The notes below the pieces were generated by a model. The model was not told where the DNA came from, did no database searches, and saw nothing but the letters and a program-made list of their open reading frames with translations. DNA of 44,504 nucleotides, taken from Clostridiales bacterium (GTDB taxonomy: Bacteria; Bacillota; Clostridia; Oscillospirales; Oscillospiraceae). Both the position numbers and the translations under genes were made by a program. Of this stretch, positions 1-7,013 are shown piece by piece (positions within the stretch are counted from its first letter, which is position 1; every line of letters starts with the position of its first letter). The stretch covers positions 1-44,504 of the forward strand of contig CABIYX010000007.1 of assembly GCA_902363045.1 (NCBI GenBank), read 5' to 3'.

Positions 1-36
1 CCGCCGCTCCAATAACTTCCCCATGAGACCGCTCGG

Positions 37-1068
37 TTGGCTTTCTCCTCTGGAGTTCACCGTCCAAGATGTTTGACAAACCTACAAATCGTGGGCGGCG
101 AACAGTACATTCTGTCGGCAGTTATGCACGCTGACGAGCGCAACCGGGCTATGTCTGAGGCATTGGGGCAGGATGTGTACCACTACCACCTCCATGTGGT
201 CTATGTGCCGGTGGTGGAGAAGCAGATCCGCTGGTCCAAACGGTGCAAGGACAAGTCGTTGATTGGCAAGGTAAAAGAAACGGTCATGCAGGTCAGCATG
301 AGCAAGAAGTGGGCATCCAAGCTGGTTTTGGATGAAGTCACCGGCGAACCGCTGAAAACGGCGAAGGGCAAACCTGTTCTCAAAAAATCGTACAGCGTGT
401 TGCAGGATGATTTCTTCCAGTATATGCGTGAGGCCGGGTACGCCGATGTGGAGCGCGGTGAGCGCGGCAGCTCCGAGGAACATCTGACGGTGACGCAGTT
501 TAAGGTGGAAAGAGAGCAGGTGCGGCTGGTAGAGCTGCAAACAGAAAAATCAGAGGTTCAGGCGGAGATCAGCCAGCTTCGGACGGATAAGGCCGAGGCT
601 GAAAAGGCAGCTAAAGAAGCGAAGACGGAACTCCGGCTGCTGGCTCCCAAGCTCAAGAGCATGGAGAAGCTGGCGGCTGAGTATTCATCCGAGCCGGAGG
701 ACCTGCTGCCTCTCCCCGATAGAATGGAGTCAGCAAAATCCTAGCGGGAGAAAAAATCCAAACCGCTGTTGGAGAAGATTGTCAAGGTGGTGCGCTCTGT
801 TTACCGCGCTTATCTGGATGTCTGCCAGAAATTCGAGCTGTTGCAGCGCAAATATGATACGGAGGTTCCGTATCTGAAAAAGCAGTTGGCCGAGGTCAAA
901 GGTGAAAATGCTGAATTGCAGGAGACCGCCAAAGACTATGACCTGCTGTGCCGGGCCTATGGGTCGGAGCGCATAGCCGAAACGGTGGCCGCCATTAAGT
1001 GGCAGGAACAGGCGGAAAAAGAGCAGAAACGCAGTCAAAAATGGCGGCATGACCGGGAGGAGCGGTAA
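37..1068 (+). pseudogene. MobV/Pre-type plasmid mobilisation relaxase, remnant with internal amber stop
   Basis: This is the central and C-terminal part of a plasmid-recombination (Mob/Pre) relaxase, which nicks oriT and leads DNA transfer. Family-like sequence begins at about base 79; the stretch YHYHLHVVYVPVVEK has the clustered histidines of the relaxase metal site. A long charged coiled coil follows. The frame has a TAA at 13-15, so the N-terminal domain is missing or out of frame. A TAG at 742-744 lies in the same frame as the rest of the C-terminal coiled coil (REKKSKPLLEK... to the stop at 1068). One base change from a TAT or TAC tyrosine codon would explain it. I call it a pseudogene; split expression from the TTG at 769 cannot be excluded. 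Confidence 0.75.
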
Positions 1069-1069
1069 T

Positions 1070-1184
1070 CCCGTGTAGAGCTGTGAAAATAGGATTTTTA
1101 CGGATAGAGGCATCTGAACTGAACCATGTATCGTTTGGGTGCTTTCTATCCAAAAATCCGCTTACTTTTTCCGGTGTAGAGCTG
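1070..1184. repeat. Inverted repeat bracketed by direct repeats
   Basis: GTGTAGAGCTG occurs at 1073-1083 and again at 1174-1184. Between them is a near-perfect inverted repeat, arms 1092-1112 (GGATTTTTACGGATAGAGGCA) and 1140-1159 (TGCTTTCTATCCAAAAATCC), around a 27-base centre. It lies between the relaxase remnant and the next gene. It may be a cis-acting transfer site, regulatory RNA or terminator; no T-run follows, so a simple terminator is unlikely. Confidence 0.5.
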
Positions 1185-1213
1185 GGAAAAATTTATGAAA
1201 ATACGGAGGTTTT

Positions 1214-1513
1214 ATGAGAACAGGTCTTTCCAAAAAGCAAAAAACAACCAGCGTATTTTTTGACGAGGCAACCCCCATCATTGAAGTGTCTACCTATAAC
1301 ACATCGCTCAAGAACCGTTTGAGTGAGTATGCGGAAAAGTATCCGTCTGAGTGCCGATTGGTGGATGACGATGAAAACGGTTGCCTTACATTTGAAATCA
1401 GGAAAGGGCGGTTCAGTTTCAAGCTGAATGCCCCATACAGCGCAGAGCGCCGGAAAGCGGCCAGCGAGCTGGCAAAGAAGAATATCCAGAACTTGCAGCA
1501 GGGCAAGAAATAA
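1214..1513 (+). CDS. Small conserved hypothetical protein of mobile elements
   Basis: A 99-residue protein starting MRTGLSKKQKTTSVFFDE, with GGAGG just upstream of the ATG. It has an acidic centre (DDDENG) and a basic, lysine-rich tail (ASELAKKNIQ). No transmembrane segment or catalytic motif is visible. From memory, very similar small proteins recur on Clostridia mobilisable elements near relaxase genes, but I know of no assigned function. A strong hairpin terminator follows immediately, so it is probably the last gene of the mobilisation module. Confidence 0.65.
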   Translation: MRTGLSKKQKTTSVFFDEATPIIEVSTYNTSLKNRLSEYAEKYPSECRLVDDDENGCLTFEIRKGRFSFKLNAPYSAERRKAASELAKKNIQNLQQGKK

Positions 1514-1516
1514 TTG

Positions 1517-1562
1517 AACGCCGCCCGTGGGGAGAGCGGTTCCCTGCGGGCGGCGTTTTTGT
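1517..1562 (+). terminator. Rho-independent terminator
   Basis: AACGCCGCCCG at 1517-1527 pairs with CGGGCGGCGTT at 1547-1557, followed by a T-run. It separates the mobilisation remnant from the restriction-modification operon. Confidence 0.85.
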
Positions 1563-1591
1563 TTTGTTACTCATGTTTTTGTGAGATTATC

Positions 1592-1620
1592 TTGAATATT
1601 CGTGCCCACTATGCTATAAT
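1592..1620 (+). promoter_or_regulatory. Sigma-A type promoter of the restriction-modification operon
   Basis: TTGAAT (1592-1597) and a perfect TATAAT (1615-1620) are 17 bases apart, 35 bases upstream of the HTH regulator start. Confidence 0.75.
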
Positions 1621-1654
1621 AAAAATGAATTCGACAACGAATGGAGATTTCGTT

Positions 1655-1870
1655 ATGCCGGTTAGCTATGATAAGTTATGGAAAATGCTGATAGATAAGA
1701 AGATGAATCGTACTGACCTAAAAGATGCGGCTGGTATCAGCTTTAATGTTTTGGCAAAAATGGGACGAAATGAGTTTGTTTCAATGGAAAGCCTGCATAA
1801 AATCTGTCACACCTTATCTTGTGATATAGGCGAAATCATGGAGTTTACTGACAATGATGAACACGAATAA
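1655..1870 (+). CDS. Cro/CI-type HTH regulator, probable controller of the R-M operon
   Basis: A 71-residue single-domain helix-turn-helix protein. The recognisable part is MNRTDLKDAAGISFNVLAKM followed by the SMESLHKICHTLSCDIGEIM helix pair, typical of short XRE regulators. The ATG at 1655 fits the domain start; a longer frame upstream starts inside the promoter and is rejected. It overlaps the start of the methyltransferase reading frame. Small XRE proteins heading type II systems (C proteins) delay endonuclease expression until methylation is complete. That role is inferred from position, and no C-box was identified. Confidence 0.8.
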   Translation: MPVSYDKLWKMLIDKKMNRTDLKDAAGISFNVLAKMGRNEFVSMESLHKICHTLSCDIGEIMEFTDNDEHE

Positions 1871-1916
1871 CACAAAAGTTTCCCCGTTTTGCGGAACTAC
1901 CAGGAGAGATCAACTT

Positions 1917-2879
1917 ATGCAGCAACCATTGACTTGCGTTGAAATTTGTGCCGGAGCAGGCGGACAGGCTCTGGGCCTTGCTATGGCTGGCTTTGTCCAT
2001 GTCGCTCTTGTGGAATATGAAGCTGACTATTGCAAAGTTTTGAAAGAAAACCGCCCAGAATGGAATGTTATTTGTGCCGATGTCCACGATTTTGATGGGC
2101 GTCCATATAGGGGCGTAGATTTACTTGCTGGCGGCGTTCCTTGTCCTCCCTTTTCTGTTGCTGGCAAGCAACTTGGAAAGGATGATGAACGCGACTTGTT
2201 CCCGGAAGCGATCCGGCTTATTGAGGAAATTAAACCAAGAGCAGTCATGTTGGAAAATGTGCGTGGGTTCTTGGACCCTGGATTTGATGAATACAGGGAG
2301 CATATCTTCTCCGAAATCAAGAAACTTGGCTATGTAACTCACATTAAATTGCTTAATGCATCCAATTTTGGAGTTCCGCAGTTGCGGCCAAGGGTTGTAA
2401 TTGTTGGAATACGGAAAGACCAGCTTGGTGCATTTGCTTATCCCGAAGAAAAGCCTGACAGTGCGCCCCCAGTTGGAAAAGTGCTGTATGACTTGATGGC
2501 TGAGAACGGATGGGAAAAAGCCAAGGAATGGGCAGCTCATGCAGATCGGATTGCTCCCACCTTAGTCGGCGGCTCAAAAAAGCATGGCGGGCCCGATCTC
2601 GGCCCCACACGGGCCAGAAACGCATGGGCCGAACTCGGAGTTGATGGACGGGGGATTGCCAACGAAGCACCGTCTGCTGGATTCGAGGGATTGCCCCGAT
2701 TGACAAGCCGAATGATGGCCAGAATTCAAGGATTTCCAGACACATGGACCTTTGGCAAACGAAAGACGGTGGCTTGCCGCATGATTGGCAACGCTTTTCC
2801 GCCCCCGGTTGCCCAAGCAGTAGGAGAAAAAATTAAGGAGTGTCTTGAGTATGGATGCGCTTATCGCCAAAGCTCGTAA
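1917..2879 (+). CDS. DNA (cytosine-5) methyltransferase, type II R-M
   Basis: A 320-residue C5 methyltransferase protecting the host from the downstream endonuclease. Visible motifs: SAM-binding motif I (CAGAGGQALGLAMAGF, residues 11-26), catalytic motif IV (GGVPCPPFS, Cys76), ENV motif VI (MLENVRG), RPR in motif VIII, and closing motif X (GNAFPPPVA). The variable target-recognition region lies around PTLVGGSKKHGGPDLGP. I choose ATG 1917 because AGGAGAG lies 8 bases upstream and motif I then sits close to the N-terminus as usual; an in-frame ATG at 1854 would overlap the regulator. The endonuclease partner predicts the target GCCGGC, but the TRD alone does not prove this. Confidence 0.93.
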   Translation: MQQPLTCVEICAGAGGQALGLAMAGFVHVALVEYEADYCKVLKENRPEWNVICADVHDFDGRPYRGVDLLAGGVPCPPFSVAGKQLGKDDERDLFPEAIRLIEEIKPRAVMLENVRGFLDPGFDEYREHIFSEIKKLGYVTHIKLLNASNFGVPQLRPRVVIVGIRKDQLGAFAYPEEKPDSAPPVGKVLYDLMAENGWEKAKEWAAHADRIAPTLVGGSKKHGGPDLGPTRARNAWAELGVDGRGIANEAPSAGFEGLPRLTSRMMARIQGFPDTWTFGKRKTVACRMIGNAFPPPVAQAVGEKIKECLEYGCAYRQSS

Positions 2880-3708
2880 AGAATACCATAGCGAATTATT
2901 GCATCGTGGAGTGTTAGCTATTAACGCTCAGGGTATTGCTACAAACGCTGATAAAGATAGTGTAGCCTCTGTAAGCATTGCAAGAGGGATTGCGGATAGG
3001 TTGCTGGCTGAAACAGATGAACGTATAGCGGGTCAAACATCAGGTAAGGCGTTTGAAGAAATTACCATGATGTTCATTAAATCTACTTTTCCCAAATTAC
3101 AACACCTCCGGCCTGGTAAATGGGAAATAAAAAAATTGGGGAACCGCAGTAAGATCAAGACTTCTGCTTTTGCTCAGTACGAACACTTGGCTTATCTCAC
3201 TGAATTGACAAAAGCAAACAGAAAGCTATCTGCTATGATTGGAAACGATTATATGGTCGCTCCTGATATTGTTATCTATAGGGGACTATGCACCGACGAA
3301 GAGATTAATACACCCATGCTAGTGGTGGATGATACACTTAGTAGAATGGCAGATTTACGAGAGGCCAATGGAGGCAAAGCTATTCTTCATGCGTCCATCT
3401 CGGCAAAGTGGACCATGCGCTCTGATCGGGCTCAGAACAGTAGAACGGAAGCTCTAAACCTTATACGCAATCGGAAAGGGCATCTTCCTCATATCGTAGT
3501 TGTCACAGGGGAGCCGCTCCCTTCAAGAATATCATCGCTGGCGTTGGGGACCGGGGATATTGACTGTGTTTATCATTTTGCTTTGAATGAGCTAATTGCA
3601 GCTGTAAATGATTATGACCATGATGATATAAAAGAGATGCTAAAAACTCTTGTCGAGGGTAAGAGATTAAAAGATATTTCCGATCTACCCCTAGATTTAT
3701 CTGTATAA
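2851..3708 (+). CDS. NgoMIV-like type II restriction endonuclease (predicted GCCGGC)
   Basis: A 285-residue protein that closely resembles NgoMIV along its whole length, as I remember that sequence, with long shared blocks such as GQTSGKAFE, SDRAQNSR, IRNRKGHLPHIVVVT and GKRLKDISDLPLDLSV. The catalytic pattern of the NgoMIV/Cfr10I group is present and offset by one residue from NgoMIV: Glu70, Asp139, Ser184-x-Lys186 and Glu200. NgoMIV is a tetramer cutting GCCGGC, so the same target is predicted. ATG 2851 has AAGGAG 10 bases upstream and overlaps the methyltransferase end by 29 bases; a TTG at 2845 is too close to that site. Confidence 0.9.
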   Translation: MDALIAKARKEYHSELLHRGVLAINAQGIATNADKDSVASVSIARGIADRLLAETDERIAGQTSGKAFEEITMMFIKSTFPKLQHLRPGKWEIKKLGNRSKIKTSAFAQYEHLAYLTELTKANRKLSAMIGNDYMVAPDIVIYRGLCTDEEINTPMLVVDDTLSRMADLREANGGKAILHASISAKWTMRSDRAQNSRTEALNLIRNRKGHLPHIVVVTGEPLPSRISSLALGTGDIDCVYHFALNELIAAVNDYDHDDIKEMLKTLVEGKRLKDISDLPLDLSV

Positions 3709-4127
3709 TGGCTGATACGATTTCTTCTGACCGGAGAAGTAAAATCATGTCCCACATTAAGAGCAAAGATACCAGCATTGAGATGATGGTACGCCGCCGC
3801 CTCTTTGCGATGGGATACCGGTATCGTGTCAATTATAAGGCGCTTCCAGGCAAGCCTGATATTGTCTTTACCAAGAAGAAAATAGCCATTTTTATTCACG
3901 GGTGCTACTGGCACGGGCATGACTGTGGAAGCCGGTATGCCCATACGAGTCAGTCAAACAGAGCATATTGGGGCCCCAAAATAGAGCGGACAAAGCAGCG
4001 GGATCAGGAGCATATTCAAGAGCTGGAAGCCCTTGGGTGGAAGGTTGTTGTGCTTTGGGAATGTCAAATAAGAATGAATTTGGAAGACATTCTTCAAAAC
4101 TTGGTAGATGAATTACACAGAAAATAG
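3708..4127 (+). CDS. vsr: Very short patch repair endonuclease (Vsr)
   Basis: A 139-residue Vsr nuclease, which nicks beside T:G mismatches made when 5-methylcytosine deaminates and so limits mutation at the methylated site. Family hallmarks are the N-terminal MSHIKSKDTSIEMMVRR, the PDIVFTKKKIAIFIHGC core with the metal-binding Asp, the zinc/His-Cys pattern GCYWHGHDC, and the terminal WKVVVLWEC. Stop and start overlap as TAATG with the endonuclease gene, so translation is coupled. Vsr beside a C5 methyltransferase is a known arrangement and supports the methylation type. Confidence 0.95.
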   Translation: MADTISSDRRSKIMSHIKSKDTSIEMMVRRRLFAMGYRYRVNYKALPGKPDIVFTKKKIAIFIHGCYWHGHDCGSRYAHTSQSNRAYWGPKIERTKQRDQEHIQELEALGWKVVVLWECQIRMNLEDILQNLVDELHRK

Positions 4128-4185
4128 CCTCTAATTATTTGTGTATTTAACTGAGTACTGCGGCATAATATTAAGGAGGACAATT

Positions 4186-4437
4186 ATGAGTAGTGAGCTT
4201 CGGAGAAAAAACGTAAACGAGGTGGCAGTTACGCAGTACGATATCAGCGTTATTCCAAATGACTTTAATATTACAACTATTTTCAACTTGATTGATTCTG
4301 GCGCAGTTGAAATGCCTGTATTTCAGCGTAATTATATTTGGGACAAGAAGAGAGCATCTCGGTTTATTGAATCGCTCATCTTAGGACTCCCAGTTCCGCA
4401 GATATTCCTTTATCAAAAAGAAAGAAATAAATTACTC
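4186..4437 (+). pseudogene. DUF262 (GmrSD-type) protein, 5' fragment cut by element insertion
   Basis: TAAGGAGG precedes ATG 4186. The product has the DUF262 N-terminal signature EMPVFQRNYIWDKKRASRFI followed by ESLILGLPVPQIFLYQKERN. The family then continues with a conserved VIDGQQR-type active-site motif. Here the frame instead runs from KLL at about 4437 into unrelated sequence and stops at 4572. The loss of similarity coincides with the integrase end of a Tn916-like element, so I infer disruption by insertion. DUF262 proteins include DNA-modification-dependent nucleases and defence components, which fits the neighbouring R-M genes. The 3' part is not in this window. Confidence 0.8.
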
Positions 4438-4462
4438 AGAAATCATTCGTACATTTTCGGAC

Positions 4463-4604
4463 AAGTTCTCAAAAGTTCTCAAATGCCGGTAAAGCCCTAT
4501 TTTATGGGCGTTCCCGGCTTTTTTCATATCAGGCATAGTTCTCGAATCTTCTCGCATCTTGGCGTTTCTTGATACCCGGCAGTAGTAAAACGAGTAGTAA
4601 AACG
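4463..4604. repeat. Two tandem repeat pairs at the element end, likely integrase arm sites
   Basis: AAGTTCTCAA is repeated in tandem at 4463-4472 and 4473-4482, and AGTAGTAAAACG in tandem at 4581-4592 and 4593-4604. Both lie between the presumed insertion point and the int stop codon, where Tn916-type integrases bind short direct repeats through their N-terminal arm domain. The binding role is inferred. Confidence 0.5.
4485..4524 (+). terminator. Terminator just inside the element end
   Basis: GCCGG/CCGGC and GCCC/GGGC arms (4485-4518) form a bulged stem followed by TTTTTT. It would stop transcription entering from the interrupted DUF262 operon. Confidence 0.6.
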
Positions 4605-4611
4605 CAAATTG

Positions 4612-5817
4612 CTACGCTGCAAGCCTCTGCATCTCCTCCGCAGCGGATTCTCCGTCCATGTGGGAGTAGTAACCGAGCGTCATCTTTATGTCCTTGTGTC
4701 CCATGATGTATTGGAGTGCTTTGGGGTTCATTCCCTTTTTCGCCATGTCCGTGCAGAACGTGTGGCGCAGGCTATGCGGTGTCAAGTCGCTTGGCAGAGC
4801 GATGATTCCGCCCTTCTTCCCATACTTGGCTCTGATTCCCCTGAACACGCGGTCATAGTCCGCGCCCGTCCTCGGCAGCCCGTTTCTGTTAAGGAATATG
4901 AAACTGCTAAGTCCATCGACTCTCAAGGGCTTTGCTTTCGGCCTTGATTCCATGACGGCCAGAAGGGCATCTCTCACGCTGTCGGTCATGTAGATGACAC
5001 GCTTGCCGCTCTCGGTCTTCGGCTGCTCTACTGCATATCTCCCGCCCTTCGCCCTGACGAGCTGATGGTCTACGCTTATCAAGCGTCTCTCGAAGTCAAT
5101 GTCGAACTCGGTCAACCCGCACATCTCCGAGATGCGCAACCCTGTTTCAAGCAGAATGACCGCCTCGTTGACATACTTGCTATACACGACATCCGTCTTC
5201 ATGAAATCGAGGAGCGCCGCCTTCTGCTCGCGATTCAGCACCTCTCTCGGTGCCTTGTCATTCTTTATGACCGAACTGAGTTTGAAGTCGAAGGGATTCT
5301 TGCGTATGCAGTCGTCAGCTATCGCCAAATAAAAAGCCGCTTTCAACGAGCGCTTGTGATTGCTGATGGTCGAGAAGGCGAATCCTTTCGCCTTCATGCG
5401 CTGAATCCATTCCTTCGCATCGGATGGCTTCACATTCCCTATCTGACATGAACCTATCTTGTCCTCGGATAGGATGCGCATGAGCTGACCGCGTGCCTTT
5501 ACGGTGCCTTCACGCACGTCCTGACGGCAACGGGTGAACTTGGCATAAAGCTGGGATACAGTCATCTTCTTGCCGATATGGTCTATGCCATCTTCGATGT
5601 CGCGCATTATCTCGCGCTCCTTCTCGCGAAGGGGCTTGCACGGCCTCTTTCCTTTCGGCAGCCTATCTGTCTCAACCAACCGCCATGAGTAGGCGAACTT
5701 CGGCTTTCCATTCACGACATATTTGAAGACGTAGAGACCGTTTCCACGCTGGCTCTCGCCTGTGTTCAGGATTCTGTTTTTAGTATCTCTTCTTTTTTCT
5801 GATTTCTTGTCTGACAT
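4612..5817 (-). CDS. int: Tn916-family tyrosine integrase
   Basis: A 401-residue site-specific recombinase that integrates and excises the conjugative element. The N-terminal third contains a Tn916-type arm-binding domain (GNGLYVFKYVVNGKPKFAYSW), the middle a SAM-like core-binding domain, and the C-terminal half the catalytic domain. Active residues are visible: Arg228 (TGLRISE), Lys in PKTESGKR, His348-x-x-Arg351 (HSLRHTF), His374 (GHKD) and Tyr384 (LGYYSH). ATG 5817 has AAGGAG 8 bases upstream. It follows xis on the same strand across a long perfect hairpin. It appears intact. Confidence 0.95.
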   Translation of the reverse strand: MSDKKSEKRRDTKNRILNTGESQRGNGLYVFKYVVNGKPKFAYSWRLVETDRLPKGKRPCKPLREKEREIMRDIEDGIDHIGKKMTVSQLYAKFTRCRQDVREGTVKARGQLMRILSEDKIGSCQIGNVKPSDAKEWIQRMKAKGFAFSTISNHKRSLKAAFYLAIADDCIRKNPFDFKLSSVIKNDKAPREVLNREQKAALLDFMKTDVVYSKYVNEAVILLETGLRISEMCGLTEFDIDFERRLISVDHQLVRAKGGRYAVEQPKTESGKRVIYMTDSVRDALLAVMESRPKAKPLRVDGLSSFIFLNRNGLPRTGADYDRVFRGIRAKYGKKGGIIALPSDLTPHSLRHTFCTDMAKKGMNPKALQYIMGHKDIKMTLGYYSHMDGESAAEEMQRLAA

Positions 5818-5842
5818 CCATAGTGCTCCTTCCCAATGAAAA

Positions 5843-5885
5843 GAGCCTTGGATATGCTACTTCTATTATAGCATATCCAAGGCTC
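5843..5885. terminator. Perfect 17-bp inverted repeat between xis and int
   Basis: GAGCCTTGGATATGCTA (5843-5859) pairs perfectly with 5869-5885 around a 9-base loop, with T-runs on both sides. It may attenuate read-through from xis into int or act as a bidirectional terminator. Confidence 0.7.
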
Positions 5886-5895
5886 GTTTTCATCT

Positions 5896-6099
5896 CTAAA
5901 TCACGTCGGTAGCATCAATCATCCGCTCGAATACTTTTCGTTTTACCTGCACACGGTTGCCGTTCATGACGACCCATTCCGGTGTAGGTTTCTCTTCGGC
6001 GAGCCGCCGCAGCTTGCCCTCGCCTATGCGGAAATATCGCGCTGCCTCCTCGATGGTCAACGTGTACTTCTCCCATATCGGGATGTCCTTGCCGCTCAT
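5896..6099 (-). CDS. xis: Tn916-type excisionase
   Basis: A 67-residue winged-helix DNA-binding protein with the Xis pattern [20 protein letters not shown], then [11 protein letters not shown] and a basic wing ([14 protein letters not shown]). Such proteins bend DNA at the element ends and steer the integrase towards excision. GGAGGT lies 8-12 bases before ATG 6099. It sits between the Orf8-like gene and int, the usual Tn916 order. Confidence 0.9.
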   Translation of the reverse strand: MSGKDIPIWEKYTLTIEEAARYFRIGEGKLRRLAEEKPTPEWVVMNGNRVQVKRKVFERMIDATDVI

Positions 6100-6115
6100 G
6101 CAACCACCTCCGATG

Positions 6116-6331
6116 TCACATCTTGAACCGAAGCATGGCTACGAGCAGTTTTCCTTGGAGCTGCGTCTTCCATGTGGTGTCAACGCCGTAATCGACATGC
6201 CCCATCTCATCGAGGTAGGCGTGCGTGCATAGCCGGTTGATGTATCCGTCGAAATAGTCCAAGACCTCCTGCATGGCTATCGGGTCTCCCGATACCGCGC
6301 AGGCCATGACCTCATAGCTCATCTCTGTCAC
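6116..6331 (-). CDS. Tn916 Orf8-like helix-turn-helix protein
   Basis: A roughly 71-residue protein with the pattern of the Tn916 Orf8/HTH_16 group: [20 protein letters not shown], then YINRLC, an aspartate-rich turn and the basic amphipathic end [13 protein letters not shown] prefer the GTG start at 6331, with a GGGGG purine run 9 bases upstream and overlap with the sigma-like gene; ATG 6322 is the alternative. It forms an operon with the Orf7-like sigma factor and xis. In Tn916 this pair regulates element gene expression, and the same role is inferred here. Confidence 0.7.
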   Translation of the reverse strand: MTEMSYEVMACAVSGDPIAMQEVLDYFDGYINRLCTHAYLDEMGHVDYGVDTTWKTQLQGKLLVAMLRFKM

Positions 6332-6758
6332 GGCAGCACACCCCCTCTTCTTCCAGATACTTTCTGAGCATGTCCAATGCCCTCGTGCGCTTGAGCTGAA
6401 CCGTCGAGCGCGGGCATCCGAGTTCGGCAGCGATTCTTTTGTCTGTCCACTCCGCGAAGTAATAGAGCAGGATAATAGCCTGCTCGGTCTCTGGCAGGCT
6501 GCTAATCGCTCCCCCGAGGCTGGCATCGAGCACTAAGACCTCGCTATCCAAGACCTCGAAAAGCATCTCTTCCCTTATAACGCTGTACGGCGAGGTGAGG
6601 CGGTTTAGCTCCTCTTCCCTCATGTCGGAGAACAGCGTCTCCCTTTTCGCGTCGCGCATCTGCTTGCGCACGATGTCCGTCCGCGCATTGCGCAACGTCC
6701 TTCGGCAGAAGGCGCAGAACATGCGCACCATCTCTTTGTTTTTCTCTTCTGAAATCAT
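6312..6758 (-). CDS. Tn916 Orf7-like sigma-70 family factor
   Basis: A 148-residue sigma-like protein. It opens MISEEKNKEMVRMFCAFCRRTLRNARTDI (a typical Orf7 start) and ends with a region-4 helix-turn-helix: SLPETEQAIILLYYFAEWTD then KRIAAELGCPRSTVQLKRTR. AGGAGG lies 8 bases before ATG 6758. In Tn916, Orf7 and Orf8 control excision and transfer genes, so this is probably the switch regulator of the conjugative element. It is transcribed away from the transfer genes. Confidence 0.85.
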   Translation of the reverse strand: MISEEKNKEMVRMFCAFCRRTLRNARTDIVRKQMRDAKRETLFSDMREEELNRLTSPYSVIREEMLFEVLDSEVLVLDASLGGAISSLPETEQAIILLYYFAEWTDKRIAAELGCPRSTVQLKRTRALDMLRKYLEEEGVCCRDRDEL

Positions 6759-7013
6759 CCATGATTCCTCCTTTCACAAGGAACACGTTACGCGCCTTGT
6801 AAATGCCAGAGGAACATGTGTGCATATGTACGGCACATCCGTCTTTGCCGAAAGCATCCAAATCGAGCCGTTCATTGGCAAAACGAATAATTTAATACGT
6901 GTCGAATATGCAAGGGCGGTGAAATGCTTCCGCGTCCATTTGCAGATATAATCCATGAATAGTAGACCGGGAAAGGTTTCCCGGCAAGTCAGCGAAGAGA
7001 AAGGAAGATTGCT
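6759..7013. promoter_or_regulatory. Divergent control region between regulatory and transfer genes
   Basis: A 255-base gap between the minus-strand regulators and plus-strand transfer genes. It contains a TATAAT at 6947-6952 with only a weak -35, and a perfect short hairpin CCGGGAAAGGTTTCCCGG at 6967-6984 in the probable leader of the pcfB-like gene. No gene is seen. Confidence 0.4.

Noticed and set aside
2027..2870. Several long minus-strand frames under the methyltransferase gene
   Set aside because: They are mirror frames of a strongly recognisable C5 methyltransferase, have no ribosome sites and no family features.
5843..5885. Perfect 17-bp inverted repeat as a transposon end or MITE
   Set aside because: It lies between xis and int with T-runs and no target duplication, which fits a terminator or attenuator.
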